Shown here: positions 8,373 to 16,846 of the stretch, piece by piece
How the letters are laid out: every line of letters begins with the position of its first letter
How positions within the stretch are numbered: the first letter of the stretch is position 1
Assembly (NCBI GenBank): GCA_012838385.1
Contig: DUPL01000121.1
Location: 30,949-94,948 of the forward strand
Origin: Clostridiaceae bacterium
Lineage (GTDB): Bacteria > Bacillota > Clostridia > UBA1212 > DUPL01
DNA length: 64,000 nucleotides
Reading direction: 5' to 3'
Made by a program: the position numbers and the translations under genes
The notes under the pieces: generated by a model
Told to the model about the DNA's origin: nothing
The model's input: only the letters and a program-made list of their open reading frames with translations
The model's database searches: none

Positions 8373-10073
8373 TTAATACTTGTAACTGTCATTGAATGAT
8401 GTATTTATCATCTTTATAAACTCAACATTGGTCTTTGTTTGCATAAGTTTGTTTATCAACATCTCGGTAACATCGGCCGTGCCCAGGTTGGCCATTGCCT
8501 TCCTTACCGTATAAATTGCGTTGAGTTCACTCTCTGATAACAGAAGTTCTTCCCTTCGTGTACCTGACTTGTTTATATCAATGGCAGGGAAAATACGTTT
8601 TTCAGAAAGTTTTCTATCCAAGTGCAGCTCCATGTTTCCTGTTCCCTTGAACTCCTCGAAAATCACATCGTCAAGACGGCTGCCCGTTTCAATCAAGGCA
8701 GTAGCTACTATGGTCAGACTTCCTCCTTCACGCAGGTTCCTCGCAGAACCAAAAAACTTCTTTGGTTTGAACAATGCTCCAGGATCCAATCCACCTGACA
8801 GGGACCTACCCGTAGGTGTAATTGTCAGGTTGTATGCCCTTGATAGCCTTGTCAGGCTGTCAAGAAGAACAATTACATCCTTGCCGTGTTCAACAAGCCT
8901 TTGAGCGCGTTCCAAAACCATTTCCGCCACTTTTATGTGTCTTTCAGGCATTTCGTCAAATGTAGAGGAAATAACCTCACCCTTTACAGACTCTTTCATA
9001 TCCGTAACTTCTTCAGGTCTTTCGTCTATAAGCAGCACAATAAGTTCCATCTCGGGATAATTGACAGAAACCGCATTGGCAATCTTCTTGAGCAGAACAG
9101 TTTTTCCCGCCTTGGGCGGTGAAACAATTATTCCCCTCTGCCCTTTGCCTATTGGCGCTATTAAGTCGATTAGACGTGTGGACAATTCGTTCGAATCTGT
9201 TTCCAATACAATTTTTGAATCCGGATATATGGGAGTAAGCTTGTCAAAAGATTTTCTTTTTGACATCGATTCAGGTGGAAATCCATTTATCGAATTGATA
9301 TAGTACAAAGCCTGATATTTTTCGTTATCCTTCTGGAATCTGCTCTTCCCTATAATCCTGTCTCCTGTTCTCAGATTAAATCTTTTGATGTAAACAGGGG
9401 AAACGTATACGTCCTTGCTACCGGATACATAACTGCCGATTCTTAGGAATCCGTAATTGTCAGGCAAAATGTCAAGAATACCATCAACATCATTGTCTGA
9501 ATGTGGATCATATTTCGTTTTGTTGTTTTCCTGTCTTCCGTTTACAGGTTCATTAGTTGATTCCTGCGTGTCTTCAACGATTTGTGTAGATTTTTCTTCT
9601 TCCTTTGATTCTTCTTTTTCCACGGCTTCGGTTACTACCTTCTCAGTTTCTTCAGTTTTCTTGGATTCATCCTCTTTAATGGTGTCGGCACTTTGTGCAG
9701 CACCATTTCTTCTGAAAACTACAGCAGGCTCAAACTTTTTGAAGGTTATCTCCGGTTCTTTTGTATCATCATCGCTGTTGACAATCTGTCTAGCCAATAT
9801 CAAAGGAGCTCTCTCTGGTTTCTTCTCCTTTGGAGGTCTGCCTCTTCTTCTTGGTTTGGCAGTCTCATCTGCTGCAGCTTCAGTCTTCTCCGCTTCTTCT
9901 TCAGGAGGCATGTTTTCCAAAGCAGCAGCTATTTTGCTTTTATAATCCGGAATCTCTTTAATAGCTTCAATGAGACCCGTTTTATTGTATGTTGTGGGTG
10001 ATTTCACACCAATTTTTTTCGCAATAATGCGAAGATCCTTTATGTTTTTTTGATGAAGTTCTATATCTTCCAT
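8373..10073 (-). CDS. rho: Transcription termination factor Rho with an extended N-terminal linker
   Basis: 566 residues against about 420 for E. coli Rho. Residues 1-45 are the SAP-like Rho_N domain. Residues 50-190 are an inserted low-complexity linker that is first basic, with an AT-hook-like RRRGRPPKEKK, and then strongly Glu/Thr-rich. The RNA-binding OB domain follows (about 195-275, VDGILDILPDNYGFLR), then the RecA-like ATPase with Walker A PPKAGKT, the motif LLIDERPEEVTDM and the R-loop region. Rho is a hexameric RNA translocase that ends transcription. Long linkers are known in Actinobacteria and some Firmicutes. ATG 10073 is chosen over an adjacent TTG; GGTGGTG precedes it. Confidence 0.95.
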   Translation of the reverse strand: MEDIELHQKNIKDLRIIAKKIGVKSPTTYNKTGLIEAIKEIPDYKSKIAAALENMPPEEEAEKTEAAADETAKPRRRGRPPKEKKPERAPLILARQIVNSDDDTKEPEITFKKFEPAVVFRRNGAAQSADTIKEDESKKTEETEKVVTEAVEKEESKEEEKSTQIVEDTQESTNEPVNGRQENNKTKYDPHSDNDVDGILDILPDNYGFLRIGSYVSGSKDVYVSPVYIKRFNLRTGDRIIGKSRFQKDNEKYQALYYINSINGFPPESMSKRKSFDKLTPIYPDSKIVLETDSNELSTRLIDLIAPIGKGQRGIIVSPPKAGKTVLLKKIANAVSVNYPEMELIVLLIDERPEEVTDMKESVKGEVISSTFDEMPERHIKVAEMVLERAQRLVEHGKDVIVLLDSLTRLSRAYNLTITPTGRSLSGGLDPGALFKPKKFFGSARNLREGGSLTIVATALIETGSRLDDVIFEEFKGTGNMELHLDRKLSEKRIFPAIDINKSGTRREELLLSESELNAIYTVRKAMANLGTADVTEMLINKLMQTKTNVEFIKMINTSFNDSYKY

Positions 10074-10223
10074 CAATACACCACCTTATTACATATTTTT
10101 TACCATATATTTTCCATACTACCATAATAATCAATTTAGGGGGGATAACAAGTCTAACAGATGAAGACCAATTTGAACTGAGCGAATTGCTCATGAATAT
10201 AATACACAATAATGTAAAAAATG

Positions 10224-11237
10224 TCAACACGAAAGGTTTCTATGCTTTATACGTATATCATCACCTACAAACTCCAAAAGTTCGAATCCTCCTATTATCC
10301 GGGATGCAACCCTTTCACCATAAGCGGAGAATATATTCTTTAGACTGAGATTAGTTGAAATTATGGTTTTGCAAATTCTTTTCCTGGACATTAGTTCCCT
10401 TGAATTTAAAATGTCCAAGAGTTCGGCATATCTCGAACCAGTCTGCCTCTCCGTTCCCAAATCATCTATAATCAGAAGTTCCGCATTTGTCAAAAGTTCA
10501 TCCAGCTCAATTGCCTTTTCACGTTCTTCCTCATCCTGCGAGTACTTGGAAGCTATGTTGTCAAACAAATCCGGAGCACTCATGTATACCACTGGAATTC
10601 CCTTTTCAATAAGTGCTATTGCAATGCAGTTGCACATAAAAGTCTTTCCAAGACCTGCTTTCCCTACAAATATAAGATTGTCTGCTTGTTTTGTATGAAA
10701 GTTCCTTACAAATTCCTTGCATCTTGCAAGATTTTTTGCCTGGATTTCACGCGGAGACTCTTTCGCTTTATACCTTTCCACATCTGGTTCGGCAGGATAC
10801 AAATCAAGGTCATAATCTTTAAAAGTTCCACCTGCACGGGTGACATTTGAATCCTTCAAAAGACTTTTTATAAGAAGGCTCTTGAAACAAGAACACCTTG
10901 AAGAACCGGAATCACTCTTAATATATCCTGTATCCTTACAATACATGCATGTATGAACATTGTCAAGATAATCCGCAGGATAACCACATCTGGAAATTAA
11001 AGCTCTCTTTCTACCTATGGTTTCATTGAGTTTTTGCTTGATTTCGTCTTTTCTGTAATCTCCGTTTATTGCACTCAAACCAAGTCTTATTCCCAGTTTG
11101 CGAATTTCATCATCAAGGACTGCAATCTGTGGAACCTTGGAAAATATCTCTTCTTTTCTCTTATCAGCAAGGAGCATTGCATTAAATCTTCTTTTCTCGA
11201 GTTCGTCATTGACCTCTTTGTAGATTCTCTTCCTCAT
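10224..11237 (-). CDS. DnaC/DnaI-like helicase-loader ATPase
   Basis: 337 residues. The N-terminal half carries a four-cysteine zinc site (CMYCKDTGY then CSCFK, about residues 100-120). The C-terminal half is an AAA+ ATPase with Walker A VGKAGLGKT, Walker B LLIIDDLGTE and a sensor segment TIISTNLS. This matches the DnaC/DnaI/IstB-like group that loads the replicative helicase. The start overlaps the stop of the DnaD-domain gene by four bases. Being coupled to a DnaD-type gene supports a role in replication initiation or restart. No transposase is nearby, so it is not an IS21 IstB. Confidence 0.85.
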   Translation of the reverse strand: MRKRIYKEVNDELEKRRFNAMLLADKRKEEIFSKVPQIAVLDDEIRKLGIRLGLSAINGDYRKDEIKQKLNETIGRKRALISRCGYPADYLDNVHTCMYCKDTGYIKSDSGSSRCSCFKSLLIKSLLKDSNVTRAGGTFKDYDLDLYPAEPDVERYKAKESPREIQAKNLARCKEFVRNFHTKQADNLIFVGKAGLGKTFMCNCIAIALIEKGIPVVYMSAPDLFDNIASKYSQDEEEREKAIELDELLTNAELLIIDDLGTERQTGSRYAELLDILNSRELMSRKRICKTIISTNLSLKNIFSAYGERVASRIIGGFELLEFVGDDIRIKHRNLSC

Positions 11238-12250
11238 TTAGTCTCCTTTCTTTTGTACAGGTTTTCAAAAAACTCATCGTCATACTGTCTTTCCTCGTAA
11301 TTTCTCATTTGAGGAACATCATCCCTATAGCTTGCAGGCTTTGTCTTCCTGCCTTTATCCTGAGCATATTTCTTTCTGCGTTCTTCCTCATAGACATTTA
11401 TCATGTCAACCGTATTCAGTCCGTTCTTGAACCACTCTGTTATCATTGCATCGAATATACGAATTGAAAACTTGGGTCTGCTCGTTGACTTCTTTAAAGC
11501 AATCTCAATTATATCAAAATCATACTTGTATGTATAGAACCACTTGGCTACAATTTCTTCCTCGTACTCGGTAAGATTTCTGCCAAGCCTCAGCTTGTTC
11601 GTTATCTTCCTTACAAGCTCTCTAAACTTCTCATAGCGCAAGAGGTATTCTTCCACATCCTGCACCGATTTAATGTTTCTCTTTGCCCACTCCTGGGCAA
11701 CTTTTCTTATGTACGGCTTTGTCATGACACCATTTGTCTGACAATGCTGGAACAGCATATACATTGCATCAGGACTGAAGCCGTATTGATGAAACCAAAG
11801 CTCTATTTCAGAATACCAGCTTCCGGGCATCATGCCGCCAAAAAACCTGTCGCTAATCAGCTTTACAACCTGGTTTCTAGCCTGATTTTCATTTAAATCC
11901 TCAATCTCCACATCATCAGGCATAATGGAAGTTATTTTCCTGTAAAACCTGTTAAGCTCCTTTTGATTTATGTCGCAAACGGCAATGATTCCTCCTTGAA
12001 CGCTCATAAGTCCGATTGCTTCTAGTTCAATTAATTTCTCCATCAACACACTTTTGTCTATGCCTAAGGTTTTTGCTATCGCATCTTCCGTATACTCCTG
12101 GTTAAGTTTGGACAAGTAAACGCAGTAAACATATATCTTGACGCCCAAAGGATCAAGACCCGGCAAGTAGTCTGAAAAGAACAAATCGCTTATTGGCGTT
12201 TGTTCGAACATGGGATTGTACGTTTTTTCAATTCTTTTAGGTTTGTCCAA
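11234..12250 (-). CDS. DnaD/DnaB-domain replication protein
   Basis: 338 residues. An N-terminal winged-helix segment (about 25-105) is followed by two DnaD-type helical domains, the second around residues 205-290 (WFYTYKYDFDIIEIALKK). In Bacillus, DnaD and DnaB remodel DnaA-bound DNA and recruit the DnaI-helicase complex. The four-base overlap with the DnaC/DnaI-like gene suggests that the two proteins work together. Clostridia often carry several DnaD-domain proteins, so I give no symbol. Confidence 0.83.
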   Translation of the reverse strand: MDKPKRIEKTYNPMFEQTPISDLFFSDYLPGLDPLGVKIYVYCVYLSKLNQEYTEDAIAKTLGIDKSVLMEKLIELEAIGLMSVQGGIIAVCDINQKELNRFYRKITSIMPDDVEIEDLNENQARNQVVKLISDRFFGGMMPGSWYSEIELWFHQYGFSPDAMYMLFQHCQTNGVMTKPYIRKVAQEWAKRNIKSVQDVEEYLLRYEKFRELVRKITNKLRLGRNLTEYEEEIVAKWFYTYKYDFDIIEIALKKSTSRPKFSIRIFDAMITEWFKNGLNTVDMINVYEEERRKKYAQDKGRKTKPASYRDDVPQMRNYEERQYDDEFFENLYKRKETK

Positions 12251-12267
12251 AACAATTCTCCTTTATG

Positions 12268-13470
12268 TTAATTAATTGGTGCAGTTCCAACCTTTACCGC
12301 ATGCACAACGAAACGTCCGTCATTGTAATTGTACCTGTGACAGGTGGAAAGAGTCAGTATGTCGTCCCTTGAAGACAGAACAATGTCGGTTTTTACCACT
12401 GATTTCTTCTGCAATCCTCTGGCAAATTTAAGAAAAGCCTCAGGGGTTGAAAAATATGTTTGGATGTAATAATCATCCGTGGTGGTTTCGTAAGCAGAAA
12501 ATATTTTCCAAACGGTGACACCTTCTTTTGTATAGGTGTAAAGGTACTGGTGCTTGAAAAATACTTCCTCTTTCTGATAATACTTGAGCTTGCCAAACAT
12601 GTTTCCGTTTCTCATGTTGTGCCCATATATTATATTATTACTCCCAATTTTATTGTCCTTGCCTGAACTTGATATCCTTTCAGGCCTGTTTCTGTAGTCA
12701 AGGAACAGCGAACCTGATGATCTATGCTCCTTGTCTATGTCTCTCTTCAGATAAAACTCGTTGTCATTGGCTTGAAGGACATAGTAATCTATCTCTGCCC
12801 CTTCACCATAAAGCCACATTACAAAATCACTGTTTCTTGCTTCATTCTCCAGCAAGGACTGCAAAGTGGCCACCTGTGGATATGTAATTCTTGGGGGAGT
12901 CGCCATTGGATACTCAGGGATCTCCCTGTCAGGAGTAACTTCTATCAAGCTGCCCTTACCTATATTATACTGCTCCCTTATCCTGATCATATGTTCATGG
13001 TCCGCCACATATCCATAAATCTGCTCACCAATCATTCCAAGAGCAAAAAGCATTACCGCAAGTGCAACGGATCTGCCAAACTTGTAAAACAAGAGATTCA
13101 GTTTTCTTCTCTCTCTTTCCTTGGCAGACAATTTCCTTTTCTTTTTCTTGGGAGTTATTACTTTTACGGCAATATTTTCATTAAAATCTACAAGATTTCC
13201 TCTGTCAGGCACTAAAAAATGAGGAGGAAAATCAAACATGAGGTTTTGTCCTTCCTTCAGCCTGAAAACCTTTGATTTACTGATGGAAGTTCCCTCTTCA
13301 AGTTGCTTGTTCAAAACTTCCTCGTGTTTAAGGACATCACGAATCTCTATCTCGACTTCATCTGCCAGCTTGTCGAAATATGAATCTCCCTCGTGTATCT
13401 TCTCTATCTTTGCCATCTTATTTATATCATCCAACGTCTTCTCAACATCTTCATTATTCATATCGTGCAT
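12268..13470 (-). CDS. srtB: Class B sortase with a long cytoplasmic N-terminus
   Basis: 400 residues. About 120 residues precede a single transmembrane helix (near 135-155); the catalytic sortase domain is external. It shows the histidine motif YGHNM, the cysteine motif LSTC near the C-terminus, and the conserved arginine in NDGRFVVHA. Sortases cleave a sorting signal and join surface proteins to peptidoglycan or to one another. No LPxTG-type or NPxTN-type substrate is visible in the window. The start is ATG 13470, preceded by GGGGAGA; the frame stays open to 13521 but without a better start. It lies upstream of the dnaD-like and dnaC-like genes, and a decayed second copy sits just upstream. 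Confidence 0.88.
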   Translation of the reverse strand: MHDMNNEDVEKTLDDINKMAKIEKIHEGDSYFDKLADEVEIEIRDVLKHEEVLNKQLEEGTSISKSKVFRLKEGQNLMFDFPPHFLVPDRGNLVDFNENIAVKVITPKKKKRKLSAKERERRKLNLLFYKFGRSVALAVMLFALGMIGEQIYGYVADHEHMIRIREQYNIGKGSLIEVTPDREIPEYPMATPPRITYPQVATLQSLLENEARNSDFVMWLYGEGAEIDYYVLQANDNEFYLKRDIDKEHRSSGSLFLDYRNRPERISSSGKDNKIGSNNIIYGHNMRNGNMFGKLKYYQKEEVFFKHQYLYTYTKEGVTVWKIFSAYETTTDDYYIQTYFSTPEAFLKFARGLQKKSVVKTDIVLSSRDDILTLSTCHRYNYNDGRFVVHAVKVGTAPIN

Positions 13471-13530
13471 GAATATCTCCCCAATATAGATTCGATATAT
13501 ATAATATACAAAACGAGGCAAAAAATCAAA

Positions 13531-13793
13531 CAGAATAAAGTTACCAAAACGTGCTGTAGGTATACAGATACTGGTTTTGTAAGAAAATTTCCTCTTTCCG
13601 GTACATCTTGAGCCTGAAGAACATGATAATTCAGCTCTGTGCCTTCCTCCTCCAATGTTTCAACGCCATCATGTGTTCATGGTCAGCACATACCCATATA
13701 TCTGCTCACTTATCATTGCAAGAGAAAAATTTGTAGAACATCATGTTTAAAAAATAATATTCTGTCCTTCCTTAAGTCTGAAAACTTTCACCA
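13531..13793 (-). pseudogene. Remnant of a second sortase B gene
   Basis: The stretch between the sortase gene and the zinc-ribbon protein holds blocks that match the sortase gene in the same order and orientation. 13531-13615 resembles 12497-12590; 13613-13655 resembles 12768-12806; 13667-13725 resembles 12984-13045; 13758-13793 resembles 13243-13280. A translated piece reads EEEGTELNYHVLQAQD where the intact sortase has GEGAEIDYYVLQAND. Several internal deletions and frame changes separate the blocks. It is best explained as a tandem duplicate that has decayed. No complete reading frame remains. Confidence 0.8.
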
Positions 13794-13864
13794 TATCACT
13801 CCAACTTATTAACTGAATATCATGATACACTATGAACCAGGAAAAATCAAACTATTGAGCACAA

Positions 13865-14572
13865 CTAAATATGGAACTTCTTCCTCATTTCATCCTTTAC
13901 CCTCTTTTTCCTTTCAACTACAAGCATAACCAAAGATACAAGGACAAGAGGCACGAACACTATCAGTGACCACTGAAGTTGAACATTGTCGTCCATATAC
14001 ATGTCTGTAACAATTTCAATAACCACCACCATGAGAGCAGTAAAGCTGAAGAAAAACGCCATCATTTTCAATACCCCAAACACCACATACTTTGCAGCCA
14101 GTATAATGATTAGTATGAAAAACGATGCACAGATAACAATCGGCAGCGCAAGAGACATAAACCATCCCTTTACCGGCACTATTTTCTCTATAAGCCAGAG
14201 GCCTAAACTCAGCGAAATTGTTCCTATTAAAAGGGATATTACATCTCTGTGCTTCCTCACCACAATAGGCGGCAGTACAAATGACCATAGAACACCCATT
14301 GCAATTGCCACATACAAGGACCAGGTTGCCTTTTCACTGATGACGTAATCGACAATCACACAGGTTAAAGCAGGAAGAAAAGACAAAATGGTCGCAAGAA
14401 GGGCAGTCATCATCCTGTTTTCTGCCGGCAGGACGATATCATATCTTCTTGGGTAAGCCCTCTCCGCATTCTCATTGTAAGGCTTTCTGGGATTGACAAC
14501 CTTCGTGTCACATAATGGACAATGGCTTTCTGATTCTCTTAATTCAACACCACAATTGACACAGTATGACAT
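13865..14572 (-). CDS. Zinc-ribbon six-helix membrane protein (DUF6320-like)
   Basis: 235 residues. An N-terminal zinc ribbon (CVNCG and CPLCD, residues 4-24) is followed by six predicted transmembrane helices and a basic tail. It resembles the uncharacterised family DUF6320, which I recall being found beside condensation-type acyltransferases; that recollection was not checked. Here it lies two bases after such an acyltransferase gene, with GAGGGTGA before its ATG, so it is the third member of an esterase-acyltransferase-membrane protein set. A role in making or exporting an acylated lipid is only an inference. Confidence 0.7.
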   Translation of the reverse strand: MSYCVNCGVELRESESHCPLCDTKVVNPRKPYNENAERAYPRRYDIVLPAENRMMTALLATILSFLPALTCVIVDYVISEKATWSLYVAIAMGVLWSFVLPPIVVRKHRDVISLLIGTISLSLGLWLIEKIVPVKGWFMSLALPIVICASFFILIIILAAKYVVFGVLKMMAFFFSFTALMVVVIEIVTDMYMDDNVQLQWSLIVFVPLVLVSLVMLVVERKKRVKDEMRKKFHI

Positions 14573-14574
14573 GT

Positions 14575-15849
14575 TTATTCACCCTCATAATTTTTATTGC
14601 TTTCAATTTTTACAGGTATGCCCATTTTGACAAGAGAGGTAAAAAAGTCCCTCTCCACATCACTGTCAATCAGCTTGCTGGTAAATGTAATGTTCAACTT
14701 ATCTTTGAACCCCACTGCAGAAACAGCATGGGCATTGTTTCTCTGCCTGTTAAGTATGAAGTCAAACCTTTCCACATAAGGCATCATTTCATCGGGAAGG
14801 TTCATCTTTCCGATGTTGCTGAAAGTACATGTGGTAAGGGATTCTCCATACATTCTGTAGGCCATAAGCATTCCAAAATTCTTTATAAACAAAGGCAGAA
14901 TCTTCAAGAAAGGATTCCTTTCGCTTGAAATGTTTGTACTCATCATTGCATTCATGTTCTTCTCATTTATGTTTAATCCCATGAAATGATGCACCTGCGT
15001 TACTATCTCCTCAAAGGTATAGTTTCCGTAGGCCGGATCCACCCCGGGATTCGCATACAATACAAAATTTCTAAATGTCTTGCTTGGATAAAAAGCTCTT
15101 AAGTTCACAGGAATGCATATCTTTACAGGTTTCTTTTTTCTTGCACCTTCCCTTTCCTGCCTGTCCAAAAAGCATTTAATAAGCAATGCACACAAAAACT
15201 CTGTTATTGTAACCTTGTACTCTTTTGTCTTTTCGGAAAGCTTTCTAAGATTTATCTGTCCCGTAATTATCTTTATCTCGTTGTACTTAAGCTCGACACC
15301 TTTAGGATGATATGCTTTCCTTTCCTTCCTCGGCTTGTTTACCCTGAAGGAAGCATATTTTTGATATGAATCCTCCATTTCATCATCCGAAGGCTTCTCA
15401 TTTATATCCAGAACTCCATGAGCATTTGGTATTTCAACTCCGCCCAATTTGAGATAATTGGCAGCAAGAGTTTTAAGAAACAGCATGGAGCTGTTTCCAT
15501 CCGCAATAACATGGAACATCTCAACTGCTATTCGTCTTTCATAATATCTGACCCTGAACAGAAAGCGGTTCTTGTTCGTTCTAAACCTTCTTAAAGGATT
15601 TGCAGAATCCTCTGAGACCTGAGGGCAGCCCTCCCTGTGCTCCAGGTAGTACCAGAAAAGTCCCTTTTTCATGGCAAGGGAGAAATTGGGAAACCTGGGC
15701 AGCGTCATCTCAAGAGCTTTCTGCAGCCTGTCAGGATCAATTTCCTCATTCAGGGTAATTGATACTCTGAAATTGTTGGACCACATTGAATTTTTTGTAA
15801 CAGGAAAAATTTTTGCAGCGTTATCAAGTCTATACCATTTCTTCTCCAT
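14575..15849 (-). CDS. HxxxD-type acyltransferase (condensation/PapA-like)
   Basis: 424 residues of the CoA-dependent acyltransferase superfamily. The catalytic motif is H113-V-I-A-D117-G in the segment MFHVIADGNS. A DFGWG-like second motif is not evident. Relatives are annotated as alcohol acetyltransferases, PapA-like proteins or free-standing condensation domains; they move acyl groups to alcohols or amines. The substrate is unknown. The start is ATG 15849, with GGAAGG upstream, overlapping the end of the esterase gene by 20 bases. The esterase before it and the membrane protein after it suggest a shared lipid or ester pathway. Confidence 0.72.
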   Translation of the reverse strand: MEKKWYRLDNAAKIFPVTKNSMWSNNFRVSITLNEEIDPDRLQKALEMTLPRFPNFSLAMKKGLFWYYLEHREGCPQVSEDSANPLRRFRTNKNRFLFRVRYYERRIAVEMFHVIADGNSSMLFLKTLAANYLKLGGVEIPNAHGVLDINEKPSDDEMEDSYQKYASFRVNKPRKERKAYHPKGVELKYNEIKIITGQINLRKLSEKTKEYKVTITEFLCALLIKCFLDRQEREGARKKKPVKICIPVNLRAFYPSKTFRNFVLYANPGVDPAYGNYTFEEIVTQVHHFMGLNINEKNMNAMMSTNISSERNPFLKILPLFIKNFGMLMAYRMYGESLTTCTFSNIGKMNLPDEMMPYVERFDFILNRQRNNAHAVSAVGFKDKLNITFTSKLIDSDVERDFFTSLVKMGIPVKIESNKNYEGE

Positions 15850-16726
15850 CGGACAACCCTTCCATAAACTCCTTGATTTCATTCAATGCTTCTATTGATT
15901 CGGGCACTTCAAAACCGTGCCATACATGCCACATTCCCTCAAATATGCTGAGCTTTGCTTCCACATTCGCCTCTTTAAGCCTTTCATACAAAATTTTCGA
16001 ATCATCAAGCAGCACTTCATCGGAACCTACATGAACAAGAACAGGACAGAATCCTGTAAAATCACCATATACGGGTGATATGTATGGATTTTTCAAGTAC
16101 TCTCCATGACTGTACTTGAGCGCTGCAATTCTGAGCTCGTCGCTGGAAAGAATCGGGTCTTTTTTATCCAAGGTTTTGTGGGATTCATTCGTTATGGTTA
16201 GATCCGCCCAGGCGGACAATGTAACCATGCCTATAGGGAGTTCCATGTTGTTATCCTTTAGATAAAGCCCAAGAGCAAGGGCAAGACCCCCTCCTGCGCT
16301 TTCTCCCACAACCACAATGTTTTTAGGATTATAATCTTTTGTCAAATGCTTCCACACCTTCACCGCATCTTCAAGAGCTCTGGGAAAGGGGTTTTCAGGA
16401 GCGAGTCCGTACTCAAAAGTTAAAACACGGCTTTCAGTAACCTGGCATAGGAGACCTGCAACAGGTCTTGAGCTTATAATCGAACCGCTCAAATACGCCC
16501 CTCCGTGTACAAATAAAATGATTTTAGCGGAGTTCTCCTCCTTGGGAATAATCCATTCAGCTTGACATGGGAAATCCGGAGCCGGAGATAGTCCTACTTC
16601 CTTTGGCACACCTTTTATAACTCCCAAAAGATTGTGTCCTTTTCTCCTCTTGTTCAAGCCAAGGCTGTTTATTATTGGTTTTACAGCTTTCATGCCTATT
16701 CCTAAAAATTTTCCTGATTTGCTCAC
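15830..16726 (-). CDS. Alpha/beta hydrolase, hormone-sensitive-lipase family esterase
   Basis: 298 residues. It shows the oxyanion motif HGGAY (near residue 74), the nucleophile motif GESAGGG, an acidic residue in GSDEVLLDD and the catalytic histidine in WHVWHGF. These mark the HSL (family IV) esterases, which act on short to medium acyl esters. The start is a GTG at 16726 preceded by AAGGGGATTAAGAAA. It is the first gene of the set with the acyltransferase and the zinc-ribbon membrane protein. An AT-rich gap of 120 bases divides it from the divergent gene at 16847. Confidence 0.83.
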   Translation of the reverse strand: MSKSGKFLGIGMKAVKPIINSLGLNKRRKGHNLLGVIKGVPKEVGLSPAPDFPCQAEWIIPKEENSAKIILFVHGGAYLSGSIISSRPVAGLLCQVTESRVLTFEYGLAPENPFPRALEDAVKVWKHLTKDYNPKNIVVVGESAGGGLALALGLYLKDNNMELPIGMVTLSAWADLTITNESHKTLDKKDPILSSDELRIAALKYSHGEYLKNPYISPVYGDFTGFCPVLVHVGSDEVLLDDSKILYERLKEANVEAKLSIFEGMWHVWHGFEVPESIEALNEIKEFMEGLSDGEEMV

Positions 16727-16846
16727 TTTCTTAATCCCCTTTCAACTCCTCACTATATTATACCATACAAACTAAATTCATACATATTGTATTTGCCTTA
16801 ATCAGAGTATATAATGTTTATACAAATATTTTCGGAGGTATGAAAA

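Noticed and set aside
10224..12250. DnaC/IstB-like gene considered as part of an IS21 element
   Set aside because: No IstA transposase or terminal repeats, and the partner is a DnaD-domain protein.
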